64,000 nt of DNA from Melastoma dodecandrum (lineage: Eukaryota; Streptophyta; Magnoliopsida; Myrtales; Melastomataceae), in NCBI GenBank assembly GCA_029817715.1, contig JARUPY010000134.1, forward strand, positions 310,001-374,000, given 5' to 3'. This document shows positions 11,633-23,139 of this stretch, piece by piece. Numbering within the stretch: position 1 is the stretch's first letter; the number at the start of each line of letters is the position of its first letter. The position numbers and the translations under genes are program-made. Under the pieces are notes generated by a model. The model did no database searches. It worked only from the letters and a program-made list of their open reading frames with translations, and was not told the origin of the DNA.

Positions 11633-14145
11633 TTATCTCGGATATAGCTCGGAAGTGGAAACCCCGTTGATCAAGAATGTGCCTGCGTAGTTTCGGGAGC
11701 AGTTGGCTTCAATCATCCTTGAGCTGGAGTTGTTGTTGCTGGAGCTTGTGCCCGTGAAGAATGCCGGTTGTGTCGGTACTGGAAGAGCGACGGAATGATG
11801 GTCGAGCCAGCGAATAACCGAAATCATCTCCGGTCTGTTTGCTGCCTTTTCTTGTACACATAGCAAACCGATGTGAATGCATCTCAGGATGTTTGTGCTA
11901 TAACCAGATGAGACTGCAGGATCAACGATGTCCGATATGTTCCCTTCTTTCCAATTCGTCCATGCCTGTACACCCCATGTTCAAGCATCAAAAAGGATGA
12001 AAGGGGTCGTGAATTTCATGTCTCTCGAAAAGTTTCGGAAGTAAGAGCTTCCTCACCTGGCCTATCAACATCTCGTAATCTTCTCCAGAATCAACAGAAA
12101 GGTTTCTTTGCCCGCTAATAATTTCGAGGACCAAGACCCCAAAACTAAAGACATCTGACTTTACCGAGAACTTCCCACGTGCTGCGTACTCGGGAGCCAT
12201 GTATCCGCTGCAGGCCAAAATTCCAACTAAATAGGCAACGATTCAAAGCCTGGGAAAACTACTAGCCTATTGATAATGCCATGGCCTTGAACTGGTTATG
12301 AAACTTACAAGGTTCCCATGATCCTGTTAGTGGCTGCCTGAGTTTGATTGAGCTCGAACAATCTAGCCATGCCAAAATCCGATATTTTAGGATTCATGTC
12401 CATGTCCAACAATATGTTACTGGCTTTAAGGTCACGATGGATGATTCGGAGCCTTGAGTCTTCATGTAGGTAAAGAAGCCCCCGAGTGATTCCTGTTATT
12501 ATCTTGTAGCGGGTGTCCCAATCGAGGACCGTGCGTTTAAGGGGATCTGCATATTGACCGAAGCAGAACAACTGACAACTGGATAGATCCGTTAAAATCA
12601 AACTGTATAAGTTCGAGAAGATACAACTCTTACCAAATAAAAACTTGTCGAGGCTAGCATTGGGCACAAAGTCATACACAAGAAGCCTCTCGACCCCTTC
12701 CAAGCAATAGCCGAGTAGCCTGACCAAGTTCCGGTGTTGGAGCCGCAAAAGTAGCCGTGCCTCATTCTCGAATTCAGATTCCCCTTGTCCGGAATTCTGA
12801 GAGAGCCGCTTCACTGCAATCTCTTGTCCGCTGGGAAGCTTACCCTGTAAAAAAATCCGCCAGCGAAGATTAGTTGTTTATGTTCCAGAATTTAGATGCC
12901 ACTGTGAGATTAAGCCCACTCACCCTGAAAACAGAACCGAAACCACCCTGTCCGAGCTTATTGGCCTCTGAAAAGTTCTCGGTTGCAGCCCTGATGGTTT
13001 CAAGATCAAACTGCGGAGACTCCGGTATGACGACATCAACATTGATAAATTCTGCAAACATAGGCGCTGGTACTCAACGGAACTACTCGGAAAAATTAAA
13101 AGAGAAAACAGGACAGGACTTTGCGGAATTAGGTAGGATACTTTTGGATTGGCTCTTTGGGAGTATCTTCCTTTTCACTATCAATAGAAGGACGCAGAAG
13201 ACAACAGCGGAACCGCTTAAAGCACCAACTATAGTCCATGTCTTGGAATAGTGATTCCCAGGGACTGCTTTTACTGTTGCTAGAGGAACCTCGGAGCCGA
13301 AGAAGTGGTATGTCTCGAACCTTGATCGGCAGCTAGGCATTAGTATACTTCCAATTACTTTACCTCGTGCTGAACTCCATGTTGCTTCCCCGAGGCATTT
13401 ACTACATTGTTGTTCGCTCAGATCAGGGCTGCATTGGACCATCCCATATAAGGTATAGGAATCACCAGTATGGTTACCCACCGCGTACTTCTGAATCGGA
13501 CCACCTTCAGACGAGAGAATTTCAGACAAGATTTATGTTAAGTGGGAAGGTGTTGCTCTGTGGCTGCGGGATCAATTAAAGTGTCCCAACCACAATCTCA
13601 CCTGAGGCGGCTTCACTTCGCAGCCTACCCAACAACATCAAGAGTGCTGCCATGTATCCCTCATCCGATGCATTCACAATATTCCATGAATTGACAGACA
13701 CGTCCATTTTCAGGACACCGTATAACTGGACGTTTGAATACCGGATCCAACATTTATCATCGAACAGGGCGGCCTGTTTGTTCGTCGGGCAGAATTCTCT
13801 GACATGGAAAGCAGCCGCGCTGAGACAAGCCCCGCAGAAGTCGCCCGTGATGTCGCCGGAGCAGACTCCAAGGACCTGGATATTGTCGGGATCCCATGGC
13901 CAGGTCGCGGACGCATTAAAGAGCCTATATTTCAGGATGTCTGACCTTGTCGGGGTAATCGACCCTAACAGGGAATCCAGGGTCTTCCGGTAGGTTTCGT
14001 TGGATGTGAAATTCCCCCCTTGGTAATTACATATTTGCTCCAGCCCATCGGCAGGACTGAGGAGCAAAGAGAGGGTCACGACCCGGATGAAGAGCAGGGA
14101 AAGAAGCTTCAAGGGCTGTGCTGGTGCAGGCCTTGCCATTTCCAT
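11633..14145 (-). CDS. CRK-B: cysteine-rich receptor-like protein kinase, apparently intact
   Basis: Seven exons join in phase: 14145-13602, 13504-13142, 13051-12924, 12844-12634, 12546-12309, 12207-12057 and 11965-11633, giving about 655 residues. Unlike CRK-A, the second DUF26 and the TM helix share one exon (no intron between linker and TM). Features: signal peptide ending at SPADG, DUF26 motifs [13 protein letters not shown] and [15 protein letters not shown] segment [49 protein letters not shown] and APEY. The 87-nt intron between exons 5 and 6 has no stop and is a multiple of three. Nearly identical to CRK-C through exons 1-5. By family, a plasma-membrane receptor kinase of defence or stress signalling. 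Confidence 0.9.
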
Positions 14146-14246
14146 CCTCTATCTCTTTGATATAATTGGAAAGGGAACAGCGGGCTGTCATATTACTGGA
14201 TCTGAGGAGACTTTGACTTCATGTTGTTCATATTGGTTAGTACTTA

Positions 14247-14360
14247 CCGTGTGTTTGGTTTGTAGAATTCTAGTCGCTCACGGAATAGTACTCCATTTCT
14301 GTCCGAATCCCACTTCATTCCATTCCACCCCACGTTCCTTTCCGGAAATCAAACACGCCA
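14247..14360. mobile_element. MITE-like insertion in CRK-B promoter (PIF/Harbinger type)
   Basis: Imperfect terminal inverted repeats (CCGTGTGTTTGGTTT on the left, AAATCAAACACGCCA on the right) flanked by TTA on both sides (14244-14246 and 14361-14363). It starts 102 bp upstream of the CRK-B ATG. The orthologous insertion upstream of CRK-C is about 28 bp longer. Confidence 0.5.
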
Positions 14361-14363
14361 TTA

Positions 14364-15690
14364 GATCTGCCCGTATTCTAAATCGGAGAATGTATTTACA
14401 TCCAGGTAATACCGGTCACTTCTTAAGTTCGATTTCGTTTGACGAGGAAAAACGAGCAAGATTTCAAGAAAATATTAGAAATAATCAAAGATTCGAGAAG
14501 GAGAAGATTAATCTTTTGAAGAAAAGTGTGAATAAATCGTGATTCAAGAAGATAATCTTCGTATTGGTAGCAAAATATGAGATTGTTGGGATCATGATAT
14601 TTTGCTTTTAGGATCAGGTAATAACGACCACTTCGATTTCGTTCCACGACTCTCTCGACCAGTTAAAATCTCATCCGCGACAATTGAAAATATCTGATCT
14701 TGTTGTTGTTGTTGAATCGTGTAAATAAATCGAGCTCGAGTTTTTTTTCGTGAAAAAAAAAACGAATTGGAAAAAGAAGAGAATTTGAATGAGTCAAATT
14801 TGTGGTGCTAAGAAAAATATAGAAAATGATGGATAAAATGATGTGATATGAAAATGGGCCTCAATTTGTACGTGGGCCTTACCGTGCGACTTCAAACGGC
14901 CCAATATTATAGAAATTGGGCCGAGGTCGTCTAACTTTGCTTTGTATGATTTGTCCGAACATATCATTGTAAAAATTAATAATTAATCATTTATAGAAAA
15001 CACCGAAGGAAGATGTACTCGCAAATATGAATACATAAATAAATACATGAGCTTTTGTACCAAATAAATGTTAAAGTTAGAAAAATATTTTTCGAAATGG
15101 AAAAGAAAAATCTTGGTCTTATAAATTCAGATTTTGGGCTAAGTCGGCTTTCATAAAGTCGATCGATTTCAAGGCATTATTTAGTGAATTTTGAACTTAC
15201 TCAACAATCAATAAATTTCTTACGATAATAACGTGCGTATATACATTTGATGCTTATTTAAGCCTTCCAAATCACTAGAATTTGGAACGCGATGAACTTG
15301 AAAAAAGAAGTAGAAAAAAGAATAAATATAGTGAAAATTTGAGTCTTCGTCGCCATGGTAAATAAGGGGAAAATGGAATTTCGTTCTTCGTCTTTACAAA
15401 TGAAAGAATAGGAGCGATACATGATAGCGAAACAATGGCACTGAAAGGGGTAGGAAGAAATTTAAGTTTTTGTGTGTTGTAGAAGAGTGGTTTACAATGA
15501 GGACTCGAGGTTGTATCAATCCCCTTGCTTATATCTAAGGAAAAAAATCTCGAAATTTTGCGAACGATGAGTTATGTGCCATAGAACACAGGAGAACAAT
15601 GAGATCAAATTACGATAAATATATGTGCTTGATATTTACATAATTTAGCATAGAAATGACACTCCTCCTTTATTAATCATACTCACGGTT
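14364..15690. other. CRK-B upstream region and CRK-D 3' flank
   Basis: AT-rich. The first 800 bases match the region upstream of CRK-C (52476-53460), including a cluster of TGGGCC/GGCCCA boxes at 14855-14935 that is a candidate promoter module. From about 15541 it becomes the conserved CRK 3' UTR-like sequence of CRK-D (ATGAGTTATGT, then TTGATATTTACATAATTTAG). No further gene seen. Confidence 0.5.
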
Positions 15691-15743
15691 GAGCATGACA
15701 ATGACGGAAGCCATGGTCGGTCTGACAGGATCAGGCTGGCGGT

Positions 15744-18290
15744 CTAGGATGCTGGTTGCCTCGGTACTGGAGGGATGGCGGAGTGATGGTCGAGCATGAG
15801 AATGATAAAAGCCATGGTTGGTCTGAGGGCAGGATCATCTTCTACGCACAACAAACCAATGCGGATGCATGTCGTGATACCTGAGGTCTTGCCTGTCTTA
15901 ACAAATCGATCGATGATACTGGATATGTTCCTTTCGTGCCAATTCCTCCGAACCTGCAACATCCAATTCCAAGGGCTTGAGGATGTAAACCGTTCCGATA
16001 ACAAAAGTAAGGTTGCTATAAAAGGCGGAGCGAATGCTTACATGACTAATCAAGTCCTCACGATGTTCGCTGAGGTTCCTTCGTCCACTTACAATCTCCA
16101 AGACTAGAACCCCAAAACTATAAACATCAGACTTCATGGAGAACTCCCCGTGCTTAGCATACTCGGGTGCCTTATATCCTCTGGAAGTTTATCAAAGGAA
16201 GGCGAGAAATCATTATACGATAAATTCTGCGTTTTTACGGTAATCCGGATTACACTTACTCGGTACCCCAAATATTGCTCGTGTCTGCTCGAGTCTAATT
16301 GATTTTGAACAATCTAGCTGTTCCAAGGTCCGACAATTTAGGATTCATGTCTCCATCCAACAAGATATTACTTGGCTTCAAGTCACGATGGACGATACGT
16401 TGCCCGGACTCTTCGTGTAGGTAAAGTAGTCCCCGAGCGATACCCTTTATTATTTTGAGTCTGATATCCCAACGGAGGCTTCTACGCTTACGAGGATCTA
16501 CAGATTGTTGTACCACCGACAGATTATTAGTCCTTTCATGTTGAATTGAGAATATTAGATAGAAGGAGGCGCATACCGAATATGAACTGATCAAGGCTCG
16601 AGTTGGGCAGGAACTCATATACGAGAAGTCTTTCGTCGCCTTCTAAGCAGTAGCCGAGGAGTCTCACTAAGTTCTTATGTTGGAACCTCACTAGGAATTC
16701 CACCTCGGTCTTGAACTCCGTTTCCCCTTGTCTGGATTCCTTGGAGAGTTGTTTCACTGCGATTTGTTGTCCGTCTGGAAGCACACCCTGGTCGAAACAC
16801 GGGGATATCTTATGGCCATCAACATTTGGACTGTCTATATGAACCAAGTAATCATTCTACACTCTCAGTAATAAATACCTACTTCATACAGGCCAAGCAG
16901 TTAAGGAAGAAATGTTGCACAGAAAATTTATCTCATTTTTATTAATTATAATTTAAAAAGAATTGTGAAGCTTAAAAATAAAAAAATCTTACCTTGAAAA
17001 CGGGACCGAAGCCGCCTTCGCCAATCTTGTTTTCTTCGGAGAAGTTATTTGTAGCATCCTTAATGGTGTCTAGGCTGTACCGCAGGGACTCCAAAACGTC
17101 TTCACGGAAAAGGAACCGGGACAATGTGCCGGCCAAACCAAAAATTATTTGATGGTGTCTTCGCACCCCAAGTTACGCGATTCAGCGTCTAGAATATGAT
17201 AATACCTGGCCTACTTTCAGGGCTCTGATTTCTCATCCATTTCAAAGTTAGGAATATTGAGACACCAATAAGAACTACCAAGGCAGTTGAAAATCCGACT
17301 GCAGCCCACACGTTCGAGGAGCACTTTTTTCCTGTTTCTGCAGATGACAACATTTAGAGAATTCAACCGTGTCCGTCCGGTACTTTAACATTATTGTCGA
17401 AGAATCAAAGCTTCATATCAGTGCATCAACTAGCAACAATCCATGATGGATAAACATACCTGGTGGGGGAGTTGGGAAAGGGACGGCTATGGGGTTGAAG
17501 AAGCGAGAGTTGTTGTACGTCACCCGACAACTAGGTGCCCAGACATATCCTTCTACGCACCCTAGATTCAAATCCCTTGTAACAGACACCAAACAGTCGC
17601 TACATTGCTGATCACTCAGATCGGGGCTGCACATCACTGCCACATACAAGGTGTATGGATCCACCGGTATACTGTCCTGTGCATACTTCCGGAGGCCACC
17701 TTCGAGAACAACCACAGATCAAACGAAAACAACAAAGTCAAAGAGAACTCTCTAGAAAAAGCTCTCCATTCCATGCTTCGGAAGGCAACAAGAGGACATG
17801 ATATCGATACCTATTTCTAAATTTGTCATATCTAAATTGAATTAAATTAGCGGCAGTAATTTGTATCTTTAGTTTCTGTTGGGGATGCCAGAGGAGATTC
17901 ATCCACCTCTGTTGCTATAATTCACAATAGTAATACCCGAAACGGCTTGACTGCCCAAATCGTTTGGCAGCTGCTTAAGGACGTTCTTAAAACTGTCCCA
18001 ATTAGTTGCAGGAGCACAGTCCCGGTACCAAAAGTGCTCATCTGACACCACGCCATACATGGAACTGTTTGAGTACTTCAGAGTGCATTCATCCCGAAAC
18101 AGGACTGCCTGTTTATATCGCAGACACATTTGCCTGATCTGGAATGCGGCAATGTTGAGACATGACCGACAAGCATTGGGAGTTTGATCTCCACGGCAGT
18201 AACCCATCACCTCCACAACATCTGAACTCTGTGGAACACTTGTTGAGGCATTGAAGAGGCCATCATCATTCAAGGTACTGGAGTTCGTTG
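15744..18290 (-). pseudogene. CRK-D: CRK pseudogene with premature stop and lost 5' end
   Basis: Recognisable exons: 18290-17937 (truncated 5'), 17699-17460, 17337-17215, 17099-16993, 16787-16577, 16497-16260, 16180-16042 and 15953-15744, mostly with good splice sites. Both DUF26 motifs (CRGDQTPNACRSC, CSPDLSDQQCSDC), the TM exon and [14 protein letters not shown] and HRDLKPSN are present. Defects: TAG at 16295-16297 after [14 protein letters not shown] in place of [12 protein letters not shown] preceded by GYK instead of GYM, an early stop in exon 8, and loss of the signal peptide and first roughly 40 residues, where the sequence is fused to the end of CRK-E. A piece of exon 8 (RPTMAS) recurs at 15690-15730, showing local rearrangement. 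Confidence 0.85.
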
Positions 18291-18294
18291 TAGA

Positions 18295-18908
18295 TTATCG
18301 GGGATATGGTTTAGTATGGGAAAGTTCACTCGAAAGGTAGGAGCCAGTGCTGCTTTCAGTGTTGCTTCTTCGTAATGTATCTGAAGGATTGCCCGTCTCT
18401 GGCAGGATCTGGCTGGCGGTTGAGAATGCTGGTTGCTTTGGTACTGGAAGGGTGGTGGAGTGACGGGTGAGCATGAGAATGATGGAAGCCATGGTTGGTC
18501 TGATCGCCAAATCTTCTTGTACGCACAACAAACCAATGTGGATGCACCTCACGATATCCATCGTATAGCCTGTCTTAACCAACGGATCGATGATGCTGGA
18601 TATCTTCCCTTCACACCAATTCCTCCAAACCTGAAAGATCCAATTCCAAGGGCTTGATAATATAAGTACGGTTGTTATAAAAGTCAGAGCGAATGCTTAC
18701 ACGACTAATCAAGACCTCACGAGGTTCACCGACTAGGAAGTCGAGGTTCCTTCGTCCACTTACAATCTCCAAGACTAGAACCCCGAAACTAAAAACATCG
18801 GATTTAATGGAGAACTGCCCTTGCGTAATGTACTCGGGTGCCATGTATCCGCTAGAAGTTGATCAATGGAAAGCGAAATATCATTATACGATAAATTCTG
18901 AATTTCCT
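18295..18908 (-). pseudogene. CRK-E: exons 7 and 8 of a CRK, truncated by a retrotransposon
   Basis: Exon 7 (18851-18701, 151 nt: [20 protein letters not shown]) and exon 8 (18630-18295, 336 nt, ending TKPYPR stop) are intact and very close to CRK-F. Homology to the CRK-F intron continues to about 18905 and then stops at the LTR starting at 18909. Exons 1-6 are not found on the far side, so the 5' part was lost after or with the insertion. The stop codon adjoins the truncated exon 1 of CRK-D. Confidence 0.85.
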
Positions 18909-21766
18909 TGATGTACGCGCGCCTTCCGGCCTAGCACGCGCGAGGCGGTTCGAACGACCCGAGGATCCGGGCCCGCTCTAAGGCCCAACCGGTCGACGAC
19001 TACTCGAGCGTCGAACATTGCGGAAGGGAATTGGGTGATTCCTCCCTGGGTTCCTAACTGGGCCTGCTCGGGCCCTCGCCGACCGTCTCTGTTTTCCTAA
19101 GAGGCGACGGGCGAAAGGCGGAGCATGATCCGAAGGAGGAACTTTCGGGAGGAATCGGGAGCAGCTCGTGTCGTCAGTCCCTCATCCATGATGGCTCCGT
19201 AAAAAGGTTTTTGTTGTTTAACCTAGGTAAACTAAACGGAGTCGCCACCGACTTTATTTATGAAAGCTTTTTAAGTCGGAAAAAACAGTTGGTTCGGGGA
19301 TTCCTATTTACTAACTCTTACATTCTAACATGCTAAAAAGGGAGGTGGCGTTTGCACCAAAAGATTTGCTTTTGTTTAACGGGCGTTGGACCCGATTCAG
19401 GCTTTGGACCTAAACTCATGTTTGTTGATAACAAACAACATGCGACAATAAACCTATGGGCCTAAGGCATGCGGACAAGCACAGGCAATTATTTAGATCA
19501 AAGGTGGGGGGGAAAGGATGGTGACCGTGGGCCTATGCACTTGGGCCCACGGCCCGTTACAACTGGATTTTCTATCTTTTTTCGGGAGGCCCGCACCTCC
19601 CCTTTGTACCTGTGGCCCGCCGGGATGGCATGTCATCGGCTAAGGCTTATCAGTTGGGCCACTTTGGTGACGTACCTCCACCACGGGTGTCCTCAGAGTC
19701 GCTTTGTCGAATCCTCGAAATCGTTTGTTGATTTTTCATGTAATATAAAATGGAAATTTGGTTAGAATGTTCAAATAATAAGAGTTGTATAGTCACAAAA
19801 CACAATGAATATGAATTACGCATAGTTCAGAAAGCGATCTATAACTTTGACTCGGATTATCCGATTTAATCAAAATTTAAACCAAAAGATCCAAAACTTA
19901 ATGGCGAGTTTGCATGTAAAATTTTATAAAAATCTAACGGTGCAATCTCACAAGATCAAGGAACTAAATTGGCTGTCCGGAAAAGCGGAACAGCTTGCAC
20001 CGACAGCGTTGTTCCTATCATATCATGGTCCTCGAATGTCCGATCGGAGTGCAAAAGGACTTCACAGAAAGGTAAGGCAATGAAGAATTATGTGTAAAAT
20101 TCCACATGGATCCAACGGTAGGATTGAAAGATATGCTCGTGCAAAAATTGAAAGTAATATAAATAGCTTGTCCAGTTTTGCTGACCTGAGCCGTGGGAAC
20201 AAAAATTAATATCTTTTCATCCACATGGTGAAAAAAATGTGTATGAAATGTAAAAATCAACATGATTAAGTGAAGAACATATTTACAAAATTTAAGTACA
20301 CTCCAACGGTTCGATCCGCGGGTATTGTGCAAAGAGTGAAGTAGCGACGCTCGGCAGACCTCACTTGGTGTACAGTCTGTTCATAAGATCGTATCTTGTT
20401 ATTACAGAAACTTCAACGGTTAATTAATATATGAAAACAATTATATTGAAGTCTAGTTTCTGGTTAAAAAGTTTAAACAAGATCCAACGGTTAGATCTCC
20501 AGAAATGTCCCCGGAAGTAACAATGCGACGGACTGCTCTGTTGCGTCCAGCGAAGGTGGCGCTAGTTTGGGGGGCATATCTTGGTCATCGATTAACCAAA
20601 AATTAAAATAAAAATATTCTCAAGATCATCACTCATTGTAGATCATTTGACCTTTTGGGTTCGAGGTTCGAAAATGTCCGTAACCTCTTTGAAAAAAAGA
20701 GCATTTTGAGGCGTTGCCGCAGAAAACAATCGAAATAGAAGGCCGGGAGATGTCCCGACACTTTCGTGCCACAAATGAATGCAAAATCGACCCCAAAGCT
20801 ACCGTGAAAGCTTTGAGGTCTATAAAACGTATGAAAATGCATTTCGAGAGGAGTTTAAATGATTACGACCTGTTTACGTTGTGGTTAAGTGTCGACGGGA
20901 GATGGCACGCCAGCTGTCCTTTGTCCTTTGGCTGTTACGACCTTGTCTGAAGGCTCGTTCCTCACCCCATGGTGTGTGTGGTAAGCAAAAAAAAAGAAAC
21001 GGAACGACAGAGTCAGCATATTGAACATGGTAGAAGCATGCTGGAATTAGCAAAGTGAGAGGAAGTCTCACCGAGGGGGTTACCTCGCCTCGGGGTGGCC
21101 CGAGGAGGATGAACGACGCCGGGAGGGCGTCGGCTGATAGGCTGGTCGGGAGGCTTCGACTCGTCAGCACCGGAGAGGGGGATTCCTTGGCTCCGGTTTC
21201 TGTATGTAGATCGAGAGGAGTTGGCCTCCGGCGTTGATTTGTATAGAGGATGAGTTGGCCCCCGGTTGTAGGTAGAGGGAGGAGGAGTTGGCCTCCGATT
21301 CCCGGAGAGGTGGAGCGTCCAAGGTGAGACGTCTCCGAGGATCTCTGATTGTCTGAAGAGTGGGAGGATTTTTCTCTGAGGAAGGAGAATGAGGAAGGAG
21401 AAGGATCTGAGAGATCCCCATATTTTTTTATCGTGTGTGTTTCTCTAATTGTCTGATAGGAGATCGTCTGATAATCCTCTATAGGGAGAATCTATGATTT
21501 TTTTGCCTGATTGAAATATTTTTACGTCTGCCTGGTCCCCTGATTGATTGGAGACGCTGGGTATGGGAAGAGGATTGTGTCCAGGTTCATCGAGACAAAG
21601 AAGGTAAGATATATTATTTAATGGGAAACGAGATGTTTTTTTTTGGATTGATTATAGCGTGTGAAAGTGGATGAAAAAAATCTCCCCCCAGAATCTCGGA
21701 TTGATTAGGGAATTTTTTGTTTTTTTTTTTTATATTATTATTATTAGTTAAATTTGGGGTATTACA
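18909..21766 (-). mobile_element. Long LTR of a Tat/Ogre-like Gypsy element (second copy missing)
   Basis: A 2.86-kb block starts TGATGTACGCG and ends GGTATTACA, followed on the plus strand by GTTGCCCCTCTTTG, whose complement (CAAAGAGGGGCAAC) is a good polypurine tract. This makes it the 3' LTR of a minus-strand element. It includes GGAGTCGCCACCGAC, a phrase typical of Tat/Ogre LTRs, several TGGGCC boxes near the left, and three GAGTTGGCCTCCG-like repeats at 21212-21300. No second copy lies in the window, so the 5' part of the element is deleted or rearranged. Confidence 0.6.
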
Positions 21767-21833
21767 GTTGCCCCTCTTTGCGAGAGAATTTGGAGAAGAT
21801 TTTCTCGCAAAGACTTCATTAATACCCCAAATT
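21751..21833. repeat. Nested inverted repeats spanning the LTR/PPT junction
   Basis: Outer arms AATTTGGGGTATTA (21751-21764) and TAATACCCCAAATT (21820-21833) are perfect complements over 14 bp. Inside them, CTTTGCGAGA (21776-21785) and TCTCGCAAAG (21803-21812) are perfect over 10 bp. The LTR end at 21766 lies just inside the outer arm, so a single-stranded copy could fold into a two-stage hairpin. Confidence 0.85.
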
Positions 21834-23130
21834 GTGGAGTCGGGGTACTCTTGGTAGACCTGTACTTTGGAATCTTATCAAGAAAACTGTTAGTAATAAA
21901 CGAGACCCCGTGAAATACGGGGGTAATGAAATATGTGTGATCACAACACTCATGCATGTCATGATTTATTTTGATGAAGCTTATTAGGATCACTTCTGAG
22001 CGAGAACAGAGAAGGACTTCTGACTTTTATCTCAGCTCGCTCTTACTTCTGAAACCTGTCACAGTTGGATTATAGAATTCCCTTGACTTGGATGCTCATG
22101 TATCAGTCGAACGAGTCTTTGTGTGGGTTGTAATGTGGCATTGGCATAAGGCCTTTGGACTGAAATTTTAAATTCTTCATCTGAAAGAAAAAGCTTAAGG
22201 ACCTCATCGAAAGCTACTGGATCGTAGAGGTTCCACCATTTAAGCAAATTTTCCATCCTTTAGACAGCTCACCAGCTGACATGTTCTGTTGGGGGATGAA
22301 TAATTAGTTTACTGGCAGGTGTGATCAATCCACTTTGGGGAAAGCTTTGTTTTAGAAATGTAGCATCTTTGCTTTTGCGACCGTCAATGTCAGTCCCGAT
22401 GCTTTATTTTTGCTCTTTTGATTTTCATCTTGCGCTTTGCTTTTGAAGACTTTGGTCTTTGCGCTGATTTTGCTTTCTCTTTACTAGATCATAGGGATTT
22501 GCCCTACTCTATTTTCTGGTACTTTTCTTTGGTATCTGTGCTCTTTGGGAAATTCTTTGAGAAATTTAGTCCTCAGGAATGACTCAACTAGTAAGCCTAA
22601 TTCTCGATGGTGCCTCTTTGATTGAATTTTAAGGAAGTGTAGCCTCTACGATCCGTTGCTTCCGGTTTCTAACTACAAGATCTCCCTTTTAACCTCGATG
22701 TGAGGCGGTCCTTAGACTTGTCAGGTGTAGTCTGTACGAAAACTTCAACTTTGGCTCGAAAGGGGTTAGCAATGGTTGATGTTTCGTGTTTGGGATAGAG
22801 AAGAAATGCTCGATCTCATTCCAGCTTAGAGCATCTTTTGTCAAATGATTCATTATCCGCCTGAATGCTTGTGTATGAATCCTTATAGTGTTTGCGCTCA
22901 TCACTCTGGGTAAGTGTTTAGGAATAGGCTTGCCTTCTCCACTCTCGCTCAGACACATTTTTAAAGATGATTTCAAATTATATGCAAATGGGCACATGGA
23001 TATTTAAGAAATGAATAGGTTTAGATACTCAAACCTCTGTAGTGCTCTTGTGCACTTTCGTGTTCTGGTTTCTTATAAATTTTGAACGGCTTCCATCCGA
23101 CCACTCTCCCCGTTGCCCAGGATTTGTACC
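21834..23130. other. Unassigned sequence beyond the Ogre-like LTR
   Basis: Probably residual 3' internal sequence of the element at 18909-21766. Open frames on the minus strand at 22059-22256 and 22689-22997 are short and resemble nothing I recognise. No domain, TSD or second LTR was found. Confidence 0.35.
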
Positions 23131-23139
23131 GTACCGTGG

